Part shown: positions 37,931 to 46,360 of the stretch, piece by piece
Layout of the letters: each line of letters starts with the position of its first letter
Position numbering within the stretch: position 1 is the first letter of the stretch
Origin: Spirosoma sp. 48-14
GTDB lineage: Bacteria; Bacteroidota; Bacteroidia; Cytophagales; Spirosomataceae
Assembly (NCBI RefSeq): GCF_001898575.1
Contig: NZ_MKUD01000081.1
Span: forward strand, 93,606 to 157,605
Reading direction: 5' to 3'
DNA: 64,000 nucleotides
Notes under the pieces: generated by a model
Database searches by the model: none
Seen by the model: the letters and a program-made list of their open reading frames with translations, nothing else
What the model was told of the DNA's origin: nothing
Translations under genes and position numbers: made by a program

Positions 37931-39577
37931 TTACTTACTCGACATCAGTAAGAGATTCTTTTCCTGGGCACCCTTATTAAATTCTGCTTTGGTCTGTGCT
38001 TTCGTTGTATCGGTGTTTCTGACTTCGATGGCCTGGCTTCGTTCGCCATTTATCGAAAACAGCAGGCTGGCTTTCGGATCGTATCGAATAGCGTCGAAGG
38101 TCAGGTTGTTGCTATTGTCGACCAGAATAACCGGCTTGGTACTTTGGGTAATGAGCTGAACATCCTTCAGCCGAATACCACTCGCGTCGATCAGTTCCAC
38201 GCCCTTGTCGGCCTGTAGCACCAGCTTTTCCATCACAATGTTCTTAATCGGCATTTCGGGTAAACCACGAATAAAAACGCCCTTGCTGGCCCCGTTGCAA
38301 ACTATGTTTTCAAACTTCATGTCCCGGAATATCGGCGTTCCTTCGTTGACCACAGGGCGTTCGTCGCGTTCACTATCGGTTGCGAACTTCACGAAATAAT
38401 ACATATCGAAGAAGATGGCTTCCTGCGCGATGTCTTTCATATAAATGTCTTTCGCATAGATATGCTCAACCACCCCACCCCGACCGCGTACCGATTTGAA
38501 ACGTAGCCCTTTATCGGTACCCATAAATGTGCAGTTGTAGACGAAGATATTCCGCGCTCCGCCACTCATCTCACTACCGATAACAAATCCACCATGACCA
38601 TTGTATACGGTATTGTTTCGGATAATGCCGTTTTCGGTTGGCATACCGCGTTTACGGCCTTCTTCATCCTTTCCGGATTTGATGCAGATGGCATCATCGC
38701 CCACATCGAGCGTGCAGCCTTCGATCAGGAAATTTTTACAGGATTCAATATCCATCCCATCGCCATTATGAGCGTATTCAGGGTTTTTAGTCGTTACGTT
38801 GCGGATGGTCAGTTCCTGACACATAAGCGGATGCAGACACCAGGCGGGTGAGTTCTGGAACGTCACTCCCTCCAGCAATACGTTTTTACAACCCGTCAAC
38901 ACCAGCAGGTTAGGCCGTAAAAAGTCTTTCATATCGGCAAAGTCCTGCGGGGTTTTACCGGCTGTCAGAAGCATGCTTTTGTTTTCGGTACTAGCCCGTT
39001 TGAACTGCTCGCTCGGATACCAGGTTTTCCCGTCCTCTTTCAACACACCTCCCGATTCCACTTTTTCTTTCCACTGCGGTTCGGTCAACTGGCTCTTATG
39101 GACCGCCCGCCAGACATCGCCGTTACCGTCTATGATTCCCTGCCCCGTAATGGCTACATTCTGGAGGTTCATTCCCGATATAGGCGACTGATTCCGGGCG
39201 GCTTTTTTGCCTTCATACGTTCCTTCAACCAGCGCATACTGGCTTTTGTCGGTTGTAAAGAGCAGCGTTGCCGACTTCTTCAGATGAAGATTGACATTAC
39301 TTTTCAGCTCAATAGGGCCAGTCATCCACAAACCGGCAGGCACCATCACCACCCCTCCCCCTTTTTGGCTACACGCCAGAATAGCGGCATTGATGGCCTT
39401 GGTATTCAGCGTAACGCCGTCGGGTTTTGCTCCCTGTGTCAGAATCGAAATCGTGTCCTTACGAAACGTTGGCTGGGTTATTTTCGGCAGGTTGGTCCAG
39501 CTATATATCTGGGCTGAAACCGCCAGTGGCGCCAGAGCGACGAGAATAACGTTGAGAAATCGGCGGCTTTTTTTCAT
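37931..39577 (-). CDS. GH28 polygalacturonase
   Basis: A 548-residue exported GH28 enzyme. A signal peptide (FLNVILVALAPLAVSAQ) is followed by the start of the beta helix (ILTQGAKPDGVTLNTKAINA, then GGGVVMVPAGLW). Catalytic motifs are intact: NGDGMDIES (NTD-like), DVGDDAICIKSG (the catalytic Asp pair), GHGGFVIGSEMSGG (GHG) and GLRFKSVRGRGG (RIK-like). Such enzymes hydrolyse alpha-1,4-galacturonosyl or rhamnogalacturonan links. Its length (about 100 residues above fungal forms) is normal for Bacteroidota exo-acting members. It is the first enzyme gene after SusD, separated by an 82-base palindromic element. Confidence 0.94.
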   Translation of the reverse strand: MKKSRRFLNVILVALAPLAVSAQIYSWTNLPKITQPTFRKDTISILTQGAKPDGVTLNTKAINAAILACSQKGGGVVMVPAGLWMTGPIELKSNVNLHLKKSATLLFTTDKSQYALVEGTYEGKKAARNQSPISGMNLQNVAITGQGIIDGNGDVWRAVHKSQLTEPQWKEKVESGGVLKEDGKTWYPSEQFKRASTENKSMLLTAGKTPQDFADMKDFLRPNLLVLTGCKNVLLEGVTFQNSPAWCLHPLMCQELTIRNVTTKNPEYAHNGDGMDIESCKNFLIEGCTLDVGDDAICIKSGKDEEGRKRGMPTENGIIRNNTVYNGHGGFVIGSEMSGGARNIFVYNCTFMGTDKGLRFKSVRGRGGVVEHIYAKDIYMKDIAQEAIFFDMYYFVKFATDSERDERPVVNEGTPIFRDMKFENIVCNGASKGVFIRGLPEMPIKNIVMEKLVLQADKGVELIDASGIRLKDVQLITQSTKPVILVDNSNNLTFDAIRYDPKASLLFSINGERSQAIEVRNTDTTKAQTKAEFNKGAQEKNLLLMSSK

Positions 39578-39602
39578 GCTTTCTAGGCTGTTTTTTGCTA
39601 GT

Positions 39603-39684
39603 AATAGAACGCAGATTGTTATGATCCTTATGATTTACACAGATCATGATAAATCATAAGGATCATAATAATCTGCGTTCTATT
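39603..39684. repeat. 82-base palindromic element filling the SusD-GH28 gap
   Basis: The arms 39603-39636 and 39651-39684 are inverted copies over 34 bases with one mismatch and a 14-base loop. The end nearest SusD supplies its TAG stop codon (39680-39682). The other end is 25 bases before the GH28 ATG. A related element with the same aatagaacgc end and cacagatcat core lies at 61326-61398. Confidence 0.85.
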
Positions 39685-41326
39685 GGTATCCAGCATTTTG
39701 GGTAAATTCAGTTTTATTGGTTACCGCATCCAGTTGAGTTTGCGGGATTGGTCGTAGGACATGATAATCCTGAAGATTGACAGCATTATCAGGGGCATCG
39801 AGCCGGACACGCTCCAGCAATTTACCCGTACGTTTCAAATCGAACCACCGAATCTGCTCACCAGCCAGTTCGCGGGCTCGTTCGTCCAGCATAAAATCAA
39901 GATTCATCTGCGTGGAGGTTACCTGCATGGCAGCCGCCTTACCTGATTTAGCGGCCCGTGTTCGCAGGACGTTTACATAATCGGCAGCCGCCTGTAGATT
40001 ACCCAGCTTCATCTGGGCTTCAGCCGCAATCAGGTACACCTCAGCCAGTCGGATCACAAACACATCCCGCGCACTCTGGGCTTCGTTCAGGCTGGCCCGC
40101 GTGGGGTCCATAAATTTCGACAAAGTCGGGTAACGGAGGTTATCTTTTACGGTTCCGTTGGCGTTGTAAATCTTACTACGATCGTAGGTCTGGTATTTGC
40201 GGGTCGCTTCAAATGCATCGGGAATTTCTTTCCGGGTGCAGTATACCGCCGTATCACCCAGGTTCATACCGGCCGGACGCGAGGTCGAATTGGCAAACCA
40301 CACCTCCTGGAATGAGCCTTCATAGCGGGCATCGTTATCGCTGTAGAGGTCGAGCAGGTAACGCGTAGGCATGTATCGATTGAAAGGCCGCCCGTTCGGG
40401 ATGTCGCGGGTCATGCCGGGCCGATCGTCGTACTTCATCAGAAACAGAAGGTGGCCGTTGTTGCTCCCCCGGCTGTGGCCGTAGGGATTAAAAGTCGAGT
40501 TGGCCAGGTCGTTAAGGGCCAGATTCGTCGAATAATCGACCACGTAAATAGCCTCTTTGGTTTTCAGATTGCTCATCTTCCAGAGGTCAGCATAGTTGGC
40601 TTCCAGCTTGTAGGTGTTACTCGCAATAACGGCCTGCGCCATGTCCAGCGCTTCTTTGTTCATTCCTCGGGTCAGGTACATCCGCGCCAGAAACGCCTGG
40701 GCAGCGCCCTTCGTCACTTTTCCATACTGAGGCTGGGTAACGGGCAGATTGGCAACGGCAAATTTCAGGTCCTCAAAGATCTGGTTATAAAATGTCTCGA
40801 CCGGAGTCCGATTGGCCGTCGATACAATGCCGTTGGTTTCTTCTGTCGTAAAATGAACGCCACCCCAGGTTTCGACAATATGCCAGTAGTAAAACGCCCG
40901 CAGGAATCGCAGCTCACCTTCGCGAATTGGCCGCAGCGTTGCGGAAAGACCGGCTTTATCGATACGGGCGATACCGCCGTTGCAGAGATTGACAGCTGCA
41001 TAAAACTCCCGCCATTCGCTCACCAGCGCGCCATTACTCCCCTGTAAGTTCAGGTATTGCGTCAGATCGCGGTATACTTCGCCCGATCCACTGGTCCAGA
41101 TGTCGGTTCCGGTTTCGGCAATGTTGTATCCTTCCTCTTTACCGTACCACCAGCGCTGATAGGTGTAGGCGGCATTCACCAGGGTCTCGAACCCTTCGGG
41201 GGTCGTATATACGGTTTCGGCAGTCAGACCGCTGGGGTTATATTCGTCCAGTACATCCTTACACGAGACGAGTGTAAGCAGGGATAACACCAATAACCCC
41301 GTCTTTTTAAAAAAATAGGTATTCAT
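39680..41326 (-). CDS. SusD/RagB-family glycan-binding lipoprotein
   Basis: A 548-residue surface lipoprotein. The signal peptide ends at the lipobox LTLVSCKD, which gives a lipid-anchored Cys. The open frame reaches a TTG at 41332, but the ATG at 41326 is the natural start. The N-terminal SusD-like domain has YTTPEGFETLVNAAY, and the TPR-rich core has LRFLRAFYYWHIVETWGGV. The C-terminal RagB/SusD domain has VFVIRLAEVYLIAAEAQMK and DERARELAGEQIRWFDLKR. It binds oligosaccharides and closes over the SusC barrel. It is 21 bases downstream of the SusC gene in a typical pair. Neighbouring enzymes imply a pectic ligand. Confidence 0.95.
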   Translation of the reverse strand: MNTYFFKKTGLLVLSLLTLVSCKDVLDEYNPSGLTAETVYTTPEGFETLVNAAYTYQRWWYGKEEGYNIAETGTDIWTSGSGEVYRDLTQYLNLQGSNGALVSEWREFYAAVNLCNGGIARIDKAGLSATLRPIREGELRFLRAFYYWHIVETWGGVHFTTEETNGIVSTANRTPVETFYNQIFEDLKFAVANLPVTQPQYGKVTKGAAQAFLARMYLTRGMNKEALDMAQAVIASNTYKLEANYADLWKMSNLKTKEAIYVVDYSTNLALNDLANSTFNPYGHSRGSNNGHLLFLMKYDDRPGMTRDIPNGRPFNRYMPTRYLLDLYSDNDARYEGSFQEVWFANSTSRPAGMNLGDTAVYCTRKEIPDAFEATRKYQTYDRSKIYNANGTVKDNLRYPTLSKFMDPTRASLNEAQSARDVFVIRLAEVYLIAAEAQMKLGNLQAAADYVNVLRTRAAKSGKAAAMQVTSTQMNLDFMLDERARELAGEQIRWFDLKRTGKLLERVRLDAPDNAVNLQDYHVLRPIPQTQLDAVTNKTEFTQNAGYQ

Positions 41327-41347
41327 GATCAATAGCAGTGTTAGGGG

Positions 41348-44300
41348 TTATAGACTGACGTTCAGGCCAAAAACATAGAGTTTAGTCATCGGGAAGTTTT
41401 CGGAGCCACCACGCTCAGGGTCGTAATTGAGCTTGGTAAAGGTGAACAGGTTTTTGCCCGTTGCATACAGCCGCACACTCCGAATTACTTTCGAACGCAG
41501 GAAACTAGTCGGGACGTTATAGCCCAGCGTGATATTCCGAATCCGGGCAAACGAGCCATCGACATAACCCAGCGTCGAGACGTATTTGAGGCCCCCATTT
41601 TTATTCGGACGAGGGTATGCATTTGTCGGATTTTCGGGCGTCCAGTAATCCAGTCCGGCGGTGCTGTTGCCTACTCCCTGCTGATCGAAACGGGCCGAAC
41701 GGTCGGAGTTGATCATCTGTCCAATGCGTGCATAAAGGAACACATTCAGATCGAACCCCTTGAATTTGATGGTATTGTCGAAGCCACCGCTCCATTTAGG
41801 CCGGGGCGTCCCCAGAATGATCCGGTCGTTGACGGCATCAATTTTTCCGTCGCCATTCTGATCCTTCACCTTGATTTCACCGGGCAACTGCGTAGGCGAG
41901 ATCTTGGCAGCGGCATCGACTTCCGAGGTTTGCCAGATTCCTAGTTTTTCATAATCGTAAAATACGTTGATGGGCTGACCAATGAACCAGCCGTTGCCAA
42001 TATCGTTGCCTCCCGTCACCAGTTCCGTAATTTCTTCCTTGTTTTTGGTAAAGGTGACGTTGCTAGTCCAGCTAAAGTTGTTGGTACGAATGTTGGTACT
42101 TCCCAGCGTTACTTCAATACCCCGGTTGCGGGTTTTGCCGATGTTCTGCTTTACGGTCGTTACGCCGGTCGTTGGGGGCAGGCCACGGTCCAGCAGCAAA
42201 GCTTCGGTTCGGGTATCGTAGTAGTCGATCGAGGTGTTGATGCGCCCATTGAACAAGCCAAAGTCCAGGCCGAGGTTTTTGGTGTACGACAACTCCCAGC
42301 CCAGTTCAGCATTACCCACGTTTCGCGAAAAGGTGTAAGCAGGGGCGGCTATGTCATCATAACCAAAGGCAATCCGGGTGAGCGTGGTCTGGGTGGCGTA
42401 GGGCCCCGACGGATCATTACCGGCCACCCCATAGCTGGCCCGTAGTTTCAGATCGCTAAGTCCTTTTACGCCCTGCATGAATTTTTCTTCGATCACGCGC
42501 CAGGCAAACGCTGCCGATGGGAAGAACGTCCATTTATTGCCCGTAGCCAGTTTCGACGAACCATCTTCACGAGCAGTTAGTGTGAGCAGATACCGATCCC
42601 GAAAGGCATAATTCAACCGACCAGCAAACGAGACGAGGTTATTTTTAGAATAGGCTGAGTTGATCTTGATCTCTTCTGTTGCACTGCCTAGCGAGTAGAA
42701 CAACTGCGACGGTAATAACTGATTCACACCCGACGCTGACACATTATCCGATGAGTTACCAATGTAGCTGGCGATTCCCGTAAAGGTAAAAGCATGCTGG
42801 TCCAATGTACGCTGGTAGGTCACAACGTTTTCCCAGTTGATGCTGCGGCTGTTGCTGGCATCGTAGGTCGCCAACGATTTACCCGTCAGGGAACGGTCAA
42901 TGGATTTAGGCGACGAATAGGCCCCATTCCGAATCGACGCCAGGTTCACGCCCAGCGTACTCCGAACCGTAAGCCCTTTTAAGGGTGTTAGCTCCATATA
43001 GCCGTTGGTCAGAATGCGAGTGGTCAGGATCGAGTTATTGAACACATTGGGTTGCTCGTCGGATAAGGGGTTAGCCGTCTGACCGTCGAGCATGATGTAG
43101 TTAAAATTGCCGTTGGCATCATAGAGCGAACCGAGCGGGCTAATTTTGTTGGCCTGGTTCAGTGGGTCACGACGCACACTCTGGTCGTAATAGGTGAGCT
43201 GCGTCGACAGGCCGATCTTCATCCAGTTATTGATAGTATAATCGACATTCAGCCGCCCCGTATAGCGTTTGATCTCATCCAGTTTCAGGATGCCTTTTTC
43301 ATTATAATAATCCACCGACACATACGATTTCAGCTTATCGGTGCCCGACCGGAACCCCACCTGATAGTCCTGCTGTAGTCCATTATGAATCAACGCATCC
43401 TGATAATCAGTCCAGATACCATTCTGTAACGCATTGTACTCGGCTACGTTGGTAAAAATGGCGGCATCATCGGCCGGGCTTTTCCAGACACCAGCCGCCC
43501 GCCAGGCTTCCCGCTTGAAATCGCGAAAGGCATTGATATCCATCGCTTTCGGATACATGGTCACCTCAGAGATGCCCGAATAGGCATTGAACGAGATATC
43601 GGGTTTCCCCAGCTTTCCTTTTTTGGTCGTGATCAGAATGACCCCGTTAGCGCCCCGCGATCCGTAGATGGCAATCGAAGACGCATCTTTCAGCACATCC
43701 ATCGTTTCAATATCATTAGCATTGATATCTTCCAGGTTGCTGTACTGAATCCCATCGACAATGATCAGGGGTGCGTTATTGCCACCAATCGACCGGTTCC
43801 CCCGAATTCGGATGCTGACGCCAGCCCCCGCCTGACCACTGTTGCGGGTAATGTCGGCTCCGGCAATCTTACCCTGAGCCGCTTCCAGTACATTGGCTGT
43901 CGGCACTTCTTTCAACTGTTCACTTTTGAGCTGAACCACAGAGCCCGTCAGGTCTTTTTTCCGAACGGCACCGTAGCCAATAACCACCACCTCATCGAGT
44001 GAGCTAACGTCAGGCACCATCGACACATTGATGGTTGTCTGATTCCCCACCACAACATCCTGGCTCTGATAACCTACAAACGAAAATGTTAAGGTAGTGC
44101 CGTTGCCGTCGGGCACCGTGATGCGGTATTTCCCGGTTGCATCCGTTGTAGCGCCACGGGTCGAACCTTTCACCACCACACTAACGCCCGGTAGCGGTGC
44201 ATTTTTTTCGTCCGTAACTGTTCCGGCCACGGCCTGTTCCATCGGGGCAACAGTCGGATTGCTGACCTGCGTTTGAGCTTCATTTTCCGTATCCAGCACG

Positions 44301-44671
44301 ATCTGCCCACCTACAAGCCGATACGTCAGTTTGAGCGGTTTGAGCAATTCGGAAAGGGTTTCGGTCAATGATCTGTCTTTTACCGAGATGGTCACCGGCT
44401 GGTTGGGATTGACGGTTTTAGAGCTGTACACAAACCGGGCGGAGGTCTGGCGTTCGATCTGGCTTAACACCGTCCGCAGCCGTTGCCCTTCAACATTGAG
44501 CGTAACGGGCCGAGTCATCAACTCCTGCGCTTTCCCATCGAACGCCAGCGAAAAACTCGTGCAGGCAACCATCAGGAAAAGCTGAGTAAGCGATAGTTTC
44601 ATAAGCCTCAAAAATGAATGAGCACGTAGGCCGGTTGAGCAGCCTGTTGGTAAGGGTACTCTTTTTTTCAT
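41348..44671 (-). CDS. SusC-type TonB-dependent receptor with STN signalling domain
   Basis: A 1107-residue outer-membrane importer. Starts at 44728, 44671 and 44602 are all possible; 44671 is chosen because the protein then begins with MKKRV, typical of this group. Order: signal region (LSLTQLFLMVACTSFSLAF), STN domain (about 55-110, LNVEGQRLRTVLSQIERQTS), carboxypeptidase-like domain (AVAGTVTDEKNAPLPGVSV), SusC signature (EVVVIGYGAVRKKDLTGSV), plug (ANDIETMDVLKDASSIAIYG) and a 22-strand barrel ending in YVFGLNVSL. The STN domain contacts a FecR-type anti-sigma factor, and the FecR gene lies directly upstream, so import and gene induction are linked. Confidence 0.95.
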   Translation of the reverse strand: MKKRVPLPTGCSTGLRAHSFLRLMKLSLTQLFLMVACTSFSLAFDGKAQELMTRPVTLNVEGQRLRTVLSQIERQTSARFVYSSKTVNPNQPVTISVKDRSLTETLSELLKPLKLTYRLVGGQIVLDTENEAQTQVSNPTVAPMEQAVAGTVTDEKNAPLPGVSVVVKGSTRGATTDATGKYRITVPDGNGTTLTFSFVGYQSQDVVVGNQTTINVSMVPDVSSLDEVVVIGYGAVRKKDLTGSVVQLKSEQLKEVPTANVLEAAQGKIAGADITRNSGQAGAGVSIRIRGNRSIGGNNAPLIIVDGIQYSNLEDINANDIETMDVLKDASSIAIYGSRGANGVILITTKKGKLGKPDISFNAYSGISEVTMYPKAMDINAFRDFKREAWRAAGVWKSPADDAAIFTNVAEYNALQNGIWTDYQDALIHNGLQQDYQVGFRSGTDKLKSYVSVDYYNEKGILKLDEIKRYTGRLNVDYTINNWMKIGLSTQLTYYDQSVRRDPLNQANKISPLGSLYDANGNFNYIMLDGQTANPLSDEQPNVFNNSILTTRILTNGYMELTPLKGLTVRSTLGVNLASIRNGAYSSPKSIDRSLTGKSLATYDASNSRSINWENVVTYQRTLDQHAFTFTGIASYIGNSSDNVSASGVNQLLPSQLFYSLGSATEEIKINSAYSKNNLVSFAGRLNYAFRDRYLLTLTAREDGSSKLATGNKWTFFPSAAFAWRVIEEKFMQGVKGLSDLKLRASYGVAGNDPSGPYATQTTLTRIAFGYDDIAAPAYTFSRNVGNAELGWELSYTKNLGLDFGLFNGRINTSIDYYDTRTEALLLDRGLPPTTGVTTVKQNIGKTRNRGIEVTLGSTNIRTNNFSWTSNVTFTKNKEEITELVTGGNDIGNGWFIGQPINVFYDYEKLGIWQTSEVDAAAKISPTQLPGEIKVKDQNGDGKIDAVNDRIILGTPRPKWSGGFDNTIKFKGFDLNVFLYARIGQMINSDRSARFDQQGVGNSTAGLDYWTPENPTNAYPRPNKNGGLKYVSTLGYVDGSFARIRNITLGYNVPTSFLRSKVIRSVRLYATGKNLFTFTKLNYDPERGGSENFPMTKLYVFGLNVSL

Positions 44672-44678
44672 ACCTTTA
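44647..44678 (+). promoter_or_regulatory. candidate antisense promoter inside the susC 5' region
   Basis: On the plus strand, against susC, a TTG at 44647-44649 is followed after 21 bases by taccttta (44671-44678), seven of eight matches to TAnnTTTG. The spacing fits Bacteroidota promoters. If active it would start an RNA near 44685 running toward the hairpin at 44761. Confidence 0.3.
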
Positions 44679-44684
44679 AAGGGT

Positions 44685-44800
44685 TTGTTAAATGGAAATT
44701 TGACAACGACCTCCTGTGTACGGGGCATGATTCGCGGTCTGCCCGTTCAGGAGAAACATCGACGCTGGCCTATGTTAGCCGCATGGCCAGCGTCACTTTT
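44685..44800 (+). ncRNA. candidate cis-antisense RNA over the susC leader
   Basis: A transcript from the candidate promoter to the hairpin at 44761-44800 would be about 115 bases long and complementary to the susC translation start region and leader. Antisense RNAs at this place (DonS type) repress SusC operons in Bacteroides. Only the terminator-like hairpin is strong; the promoter is one base off consensus and no expression data are available. Confidence 0.35.
44761..44800 (+). terminator. intrinsic terminator facing against susC
   Basis: The arms gacgctggcc (44761-44770) and ggccagcgtc (44785-44794) form a perfect GC-rich 10-pair stem with a 14-base loop. On the plus strand it is followed by acttttt. 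On the minus strand, where susC is read, no T run follows. No plus-strand gene lies upstream, which suggests the hairpin ends an antisense transcript. Confidence 0.6.
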
Positions 44801-44840
44801 TAAGTCAGAAGAAGGGTTGTTACATAGGCCCGTTCGATTT

Positions 44841-44943
44841 AATGAATAATGGACAATGGGTAATGAATAGTGTTCTTCCGGTAATCAGGCCATTACCCAT
44901 TCTGTATTCCCCATTCGGCATTATCCATTATCCATTGTTCATT
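44841..44943. repeat. imperfect inverted repeat of aatggataatg-type units
   Basis: The arms 44841-44865 and 44919-44943 match as inverted copies at 22 of 25 bases. An extra internal pair aatgggtaatg/cattacccatt lies at 44855-44865 and 44891-44901. The sequence begins 21 bases past the FecR stop codon. It is built from simple aatg/catt units and fills the FecR-SusC gap together with the terminator-like hairpin. Confidence 0.75.
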
Positions 44944-44963
44944 TTACATTATACATTACTCAT

Positions 44964-45998
44964 TTATTCGCACCCTTTGCCGCTGATCAGGATTGTAGTT
45001 CCCTGCACTTTGTAGCTGGACTTTAGAGCGGCACAGATAATATCCAACTGAGTGTATAAAGGCTGGTTGGTTAAATCGGCAGTGAGTGGGCAGTTGTTCT
45101 GCTGTTCATTTTCGACCTCAATGGCAATCCCATAGGCCTGTTGCAGCCGACCCAGCACCTCCGATAAAGGCGTATCATCAAACTGAAACGACAGTTGTTT
45201 GGCTTCAACAGTCGGTTTCTGAATCAATACCGGTTTCTCGACCAGCCCCGTCACGAAATGTTGTGCTTCGGCAAAAAAGGTGGCGGCCTGATTTGGAGTA
45301 AGCACAACGCCGTTATCATCTTTCTTCTTCGGCGATTTTTCTTCGTATACCGCCACCCGACCCGTTATTACCTCCACACGAACCTGTCTGGTAATGGCCT
45401 GTGTGCGGATAAAAAAGCTGGTTCCGAGTACTTTCGTGACGATACTGCCCGTATGCACGAAGAACGGGCGCGACGGCATCTTCTGAATGTCGAAAAAAGC
45501 GTCGCCAGTCAGGTAAACCGTTCGATGATCTGCTGCAAATGTTTTGGGAAATCGTATGGAACTCCGGGCAGCTAAATGAACCTTGCTCCCATCATCCAGG
45601 CGAACCAGCATTGATTTCGATGTGGTGTTGGTCCGCTCCAGCCAATTGGTACCAACTGACGTTGTTTGCGCCGTATTCGACTCCAGTTTCTGGAATGTCT
45701 GTCGGCTGAAGAACCAGCCAGCCAGGAGTAACACAGCGGCTGCAACACCCACCCACCGATAGCGGGTTGCAGGCATGGCAACGATACGGGCCTCGTCGGC
45801 GGTCTCGTCATCATGCAGTTTACGCTGCATCTGGCTCCAGAGCCGATTTTCCAGCTCTACCCAGTCCAGGTCCTGCCCCGACTCGCCCGTTTCGGTTTCC
45901 AGCGAACCATACCAGTGTTCCACAAAGGCTTTCTCTTCGGGTGTGCATTCTCCCCGCAAATACTTCTGTAAAAGTTGCCCGAACGATTTTCGGCTCAT
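44964..45998 (-). CDS. FecR-family anti-sigma factor
   Basis: A 344-residue inner-membrane protein. The cytoplasmic N-terminus (1-75, FGQLLQKYLRGECTPEEKAF) would bind the sigma factor. One transmembrane helix follows (about 78-96, WVGVAAAVLLLAGWFF). The periplasmic FecR domain (about 125-225) has LDDGSKVHLAARSSIRFPK and VEVITGRVAVYEE. A C-terminal DUF4974 domain (about 262-335, LSFQFDDTPLSEVLGRLQQ) resembles STN and meets the SusC signalling domain. It lies directly upstream of the STN-bearing SusC. Its presumed partner, the ECF sigma gene, is unusually about 4.5 kb away, beyond the oxidoreductase genes. Confidence 0.94.
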   Translation of the reverse strand: MSRKSFGQLLQKYLRGECTPEEKAFVEHWYGSLETETGESGQDLDWVELENRLWSQMQRKLHDDETADEARIVAMPATRYRWVGVAAAVLLLAGWFFSRQTFQKLESNTAQTTSVGTNWLERTNTTSKSMLVRLDDGSKVHLAARSSIRFPKTFAADHRTVYLTGDAFFDIQKMPSRPFFVHTGSIVTKVLGTSFFIRTQAITRQVRVEVITGRVAVYEEKSPKKKDDNGVVLTPNQAATFFAEAQHFVTGLVEKPVLIQKPTVEAKQLSFQFDDTPLSEVLGRLQQAYGIAIEVENEQQNNCPLTADLTNQPLYTQLDIICAALKSSYKVQGTTILISGKGCE

Positions 45999-46282
45999 GG
46001 CCCTGTAGCAATGGTTTCCTTTCTAGAGTCAAGGAAAGAGGTAGCCAACCGCAATCGATCCAGTTATTTATTCAAAAGATACAATCATTATTGACATTCA
46101 GGGCTATAATTATTGATATAATGCTATTGTCTTAATCAATAGTTCTAGTCGTAAATCGTCAGTGAATAAGAGGGTTGGCGTAAGTGTAGGATCTTGGTTG
46201 GTATGTGCCACGACCTATGTGCTCAGGCGTAACTTAGTTACCGTAGTCTACAAAGCGATTTTGGGTGATCCCTGGCAACGAC
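45999..46282. other. intergenic stretch upstream of FecR
   Basis: A 7-base inverted repeat (tttcctt at 46015-46021, aaggaaa at 46031-46037) lies 17 bases before the FecR start and might be an operator. Otherwise no gene or exact -7 box was found in this stretch. Confidence 0.3.
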
Positions 46283-46315
46283 AAAAAAATAGCCTAATGA
46301 AAATCCATTAGGCTA
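46283..46315 (-). terminator. intrinsic terminator of the DUF3748 gene
   Basis: The arms 46290-46299 (tagcctaatg) and 46306-46315 (cattaggcta) form a 10-pair stem with a 6-base loop. On the minus strand the stem is followed by a run of seven T residues (complement of aaaaaaa at 46283-46289). It lies 45 bases past the stop of the gene at 46361. Confidence 0.85.
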
Positions 46316-46360
46316 CTCCTGTTGACTTAAACGTTAGTGCCAGCTACGACATCTACTTTA

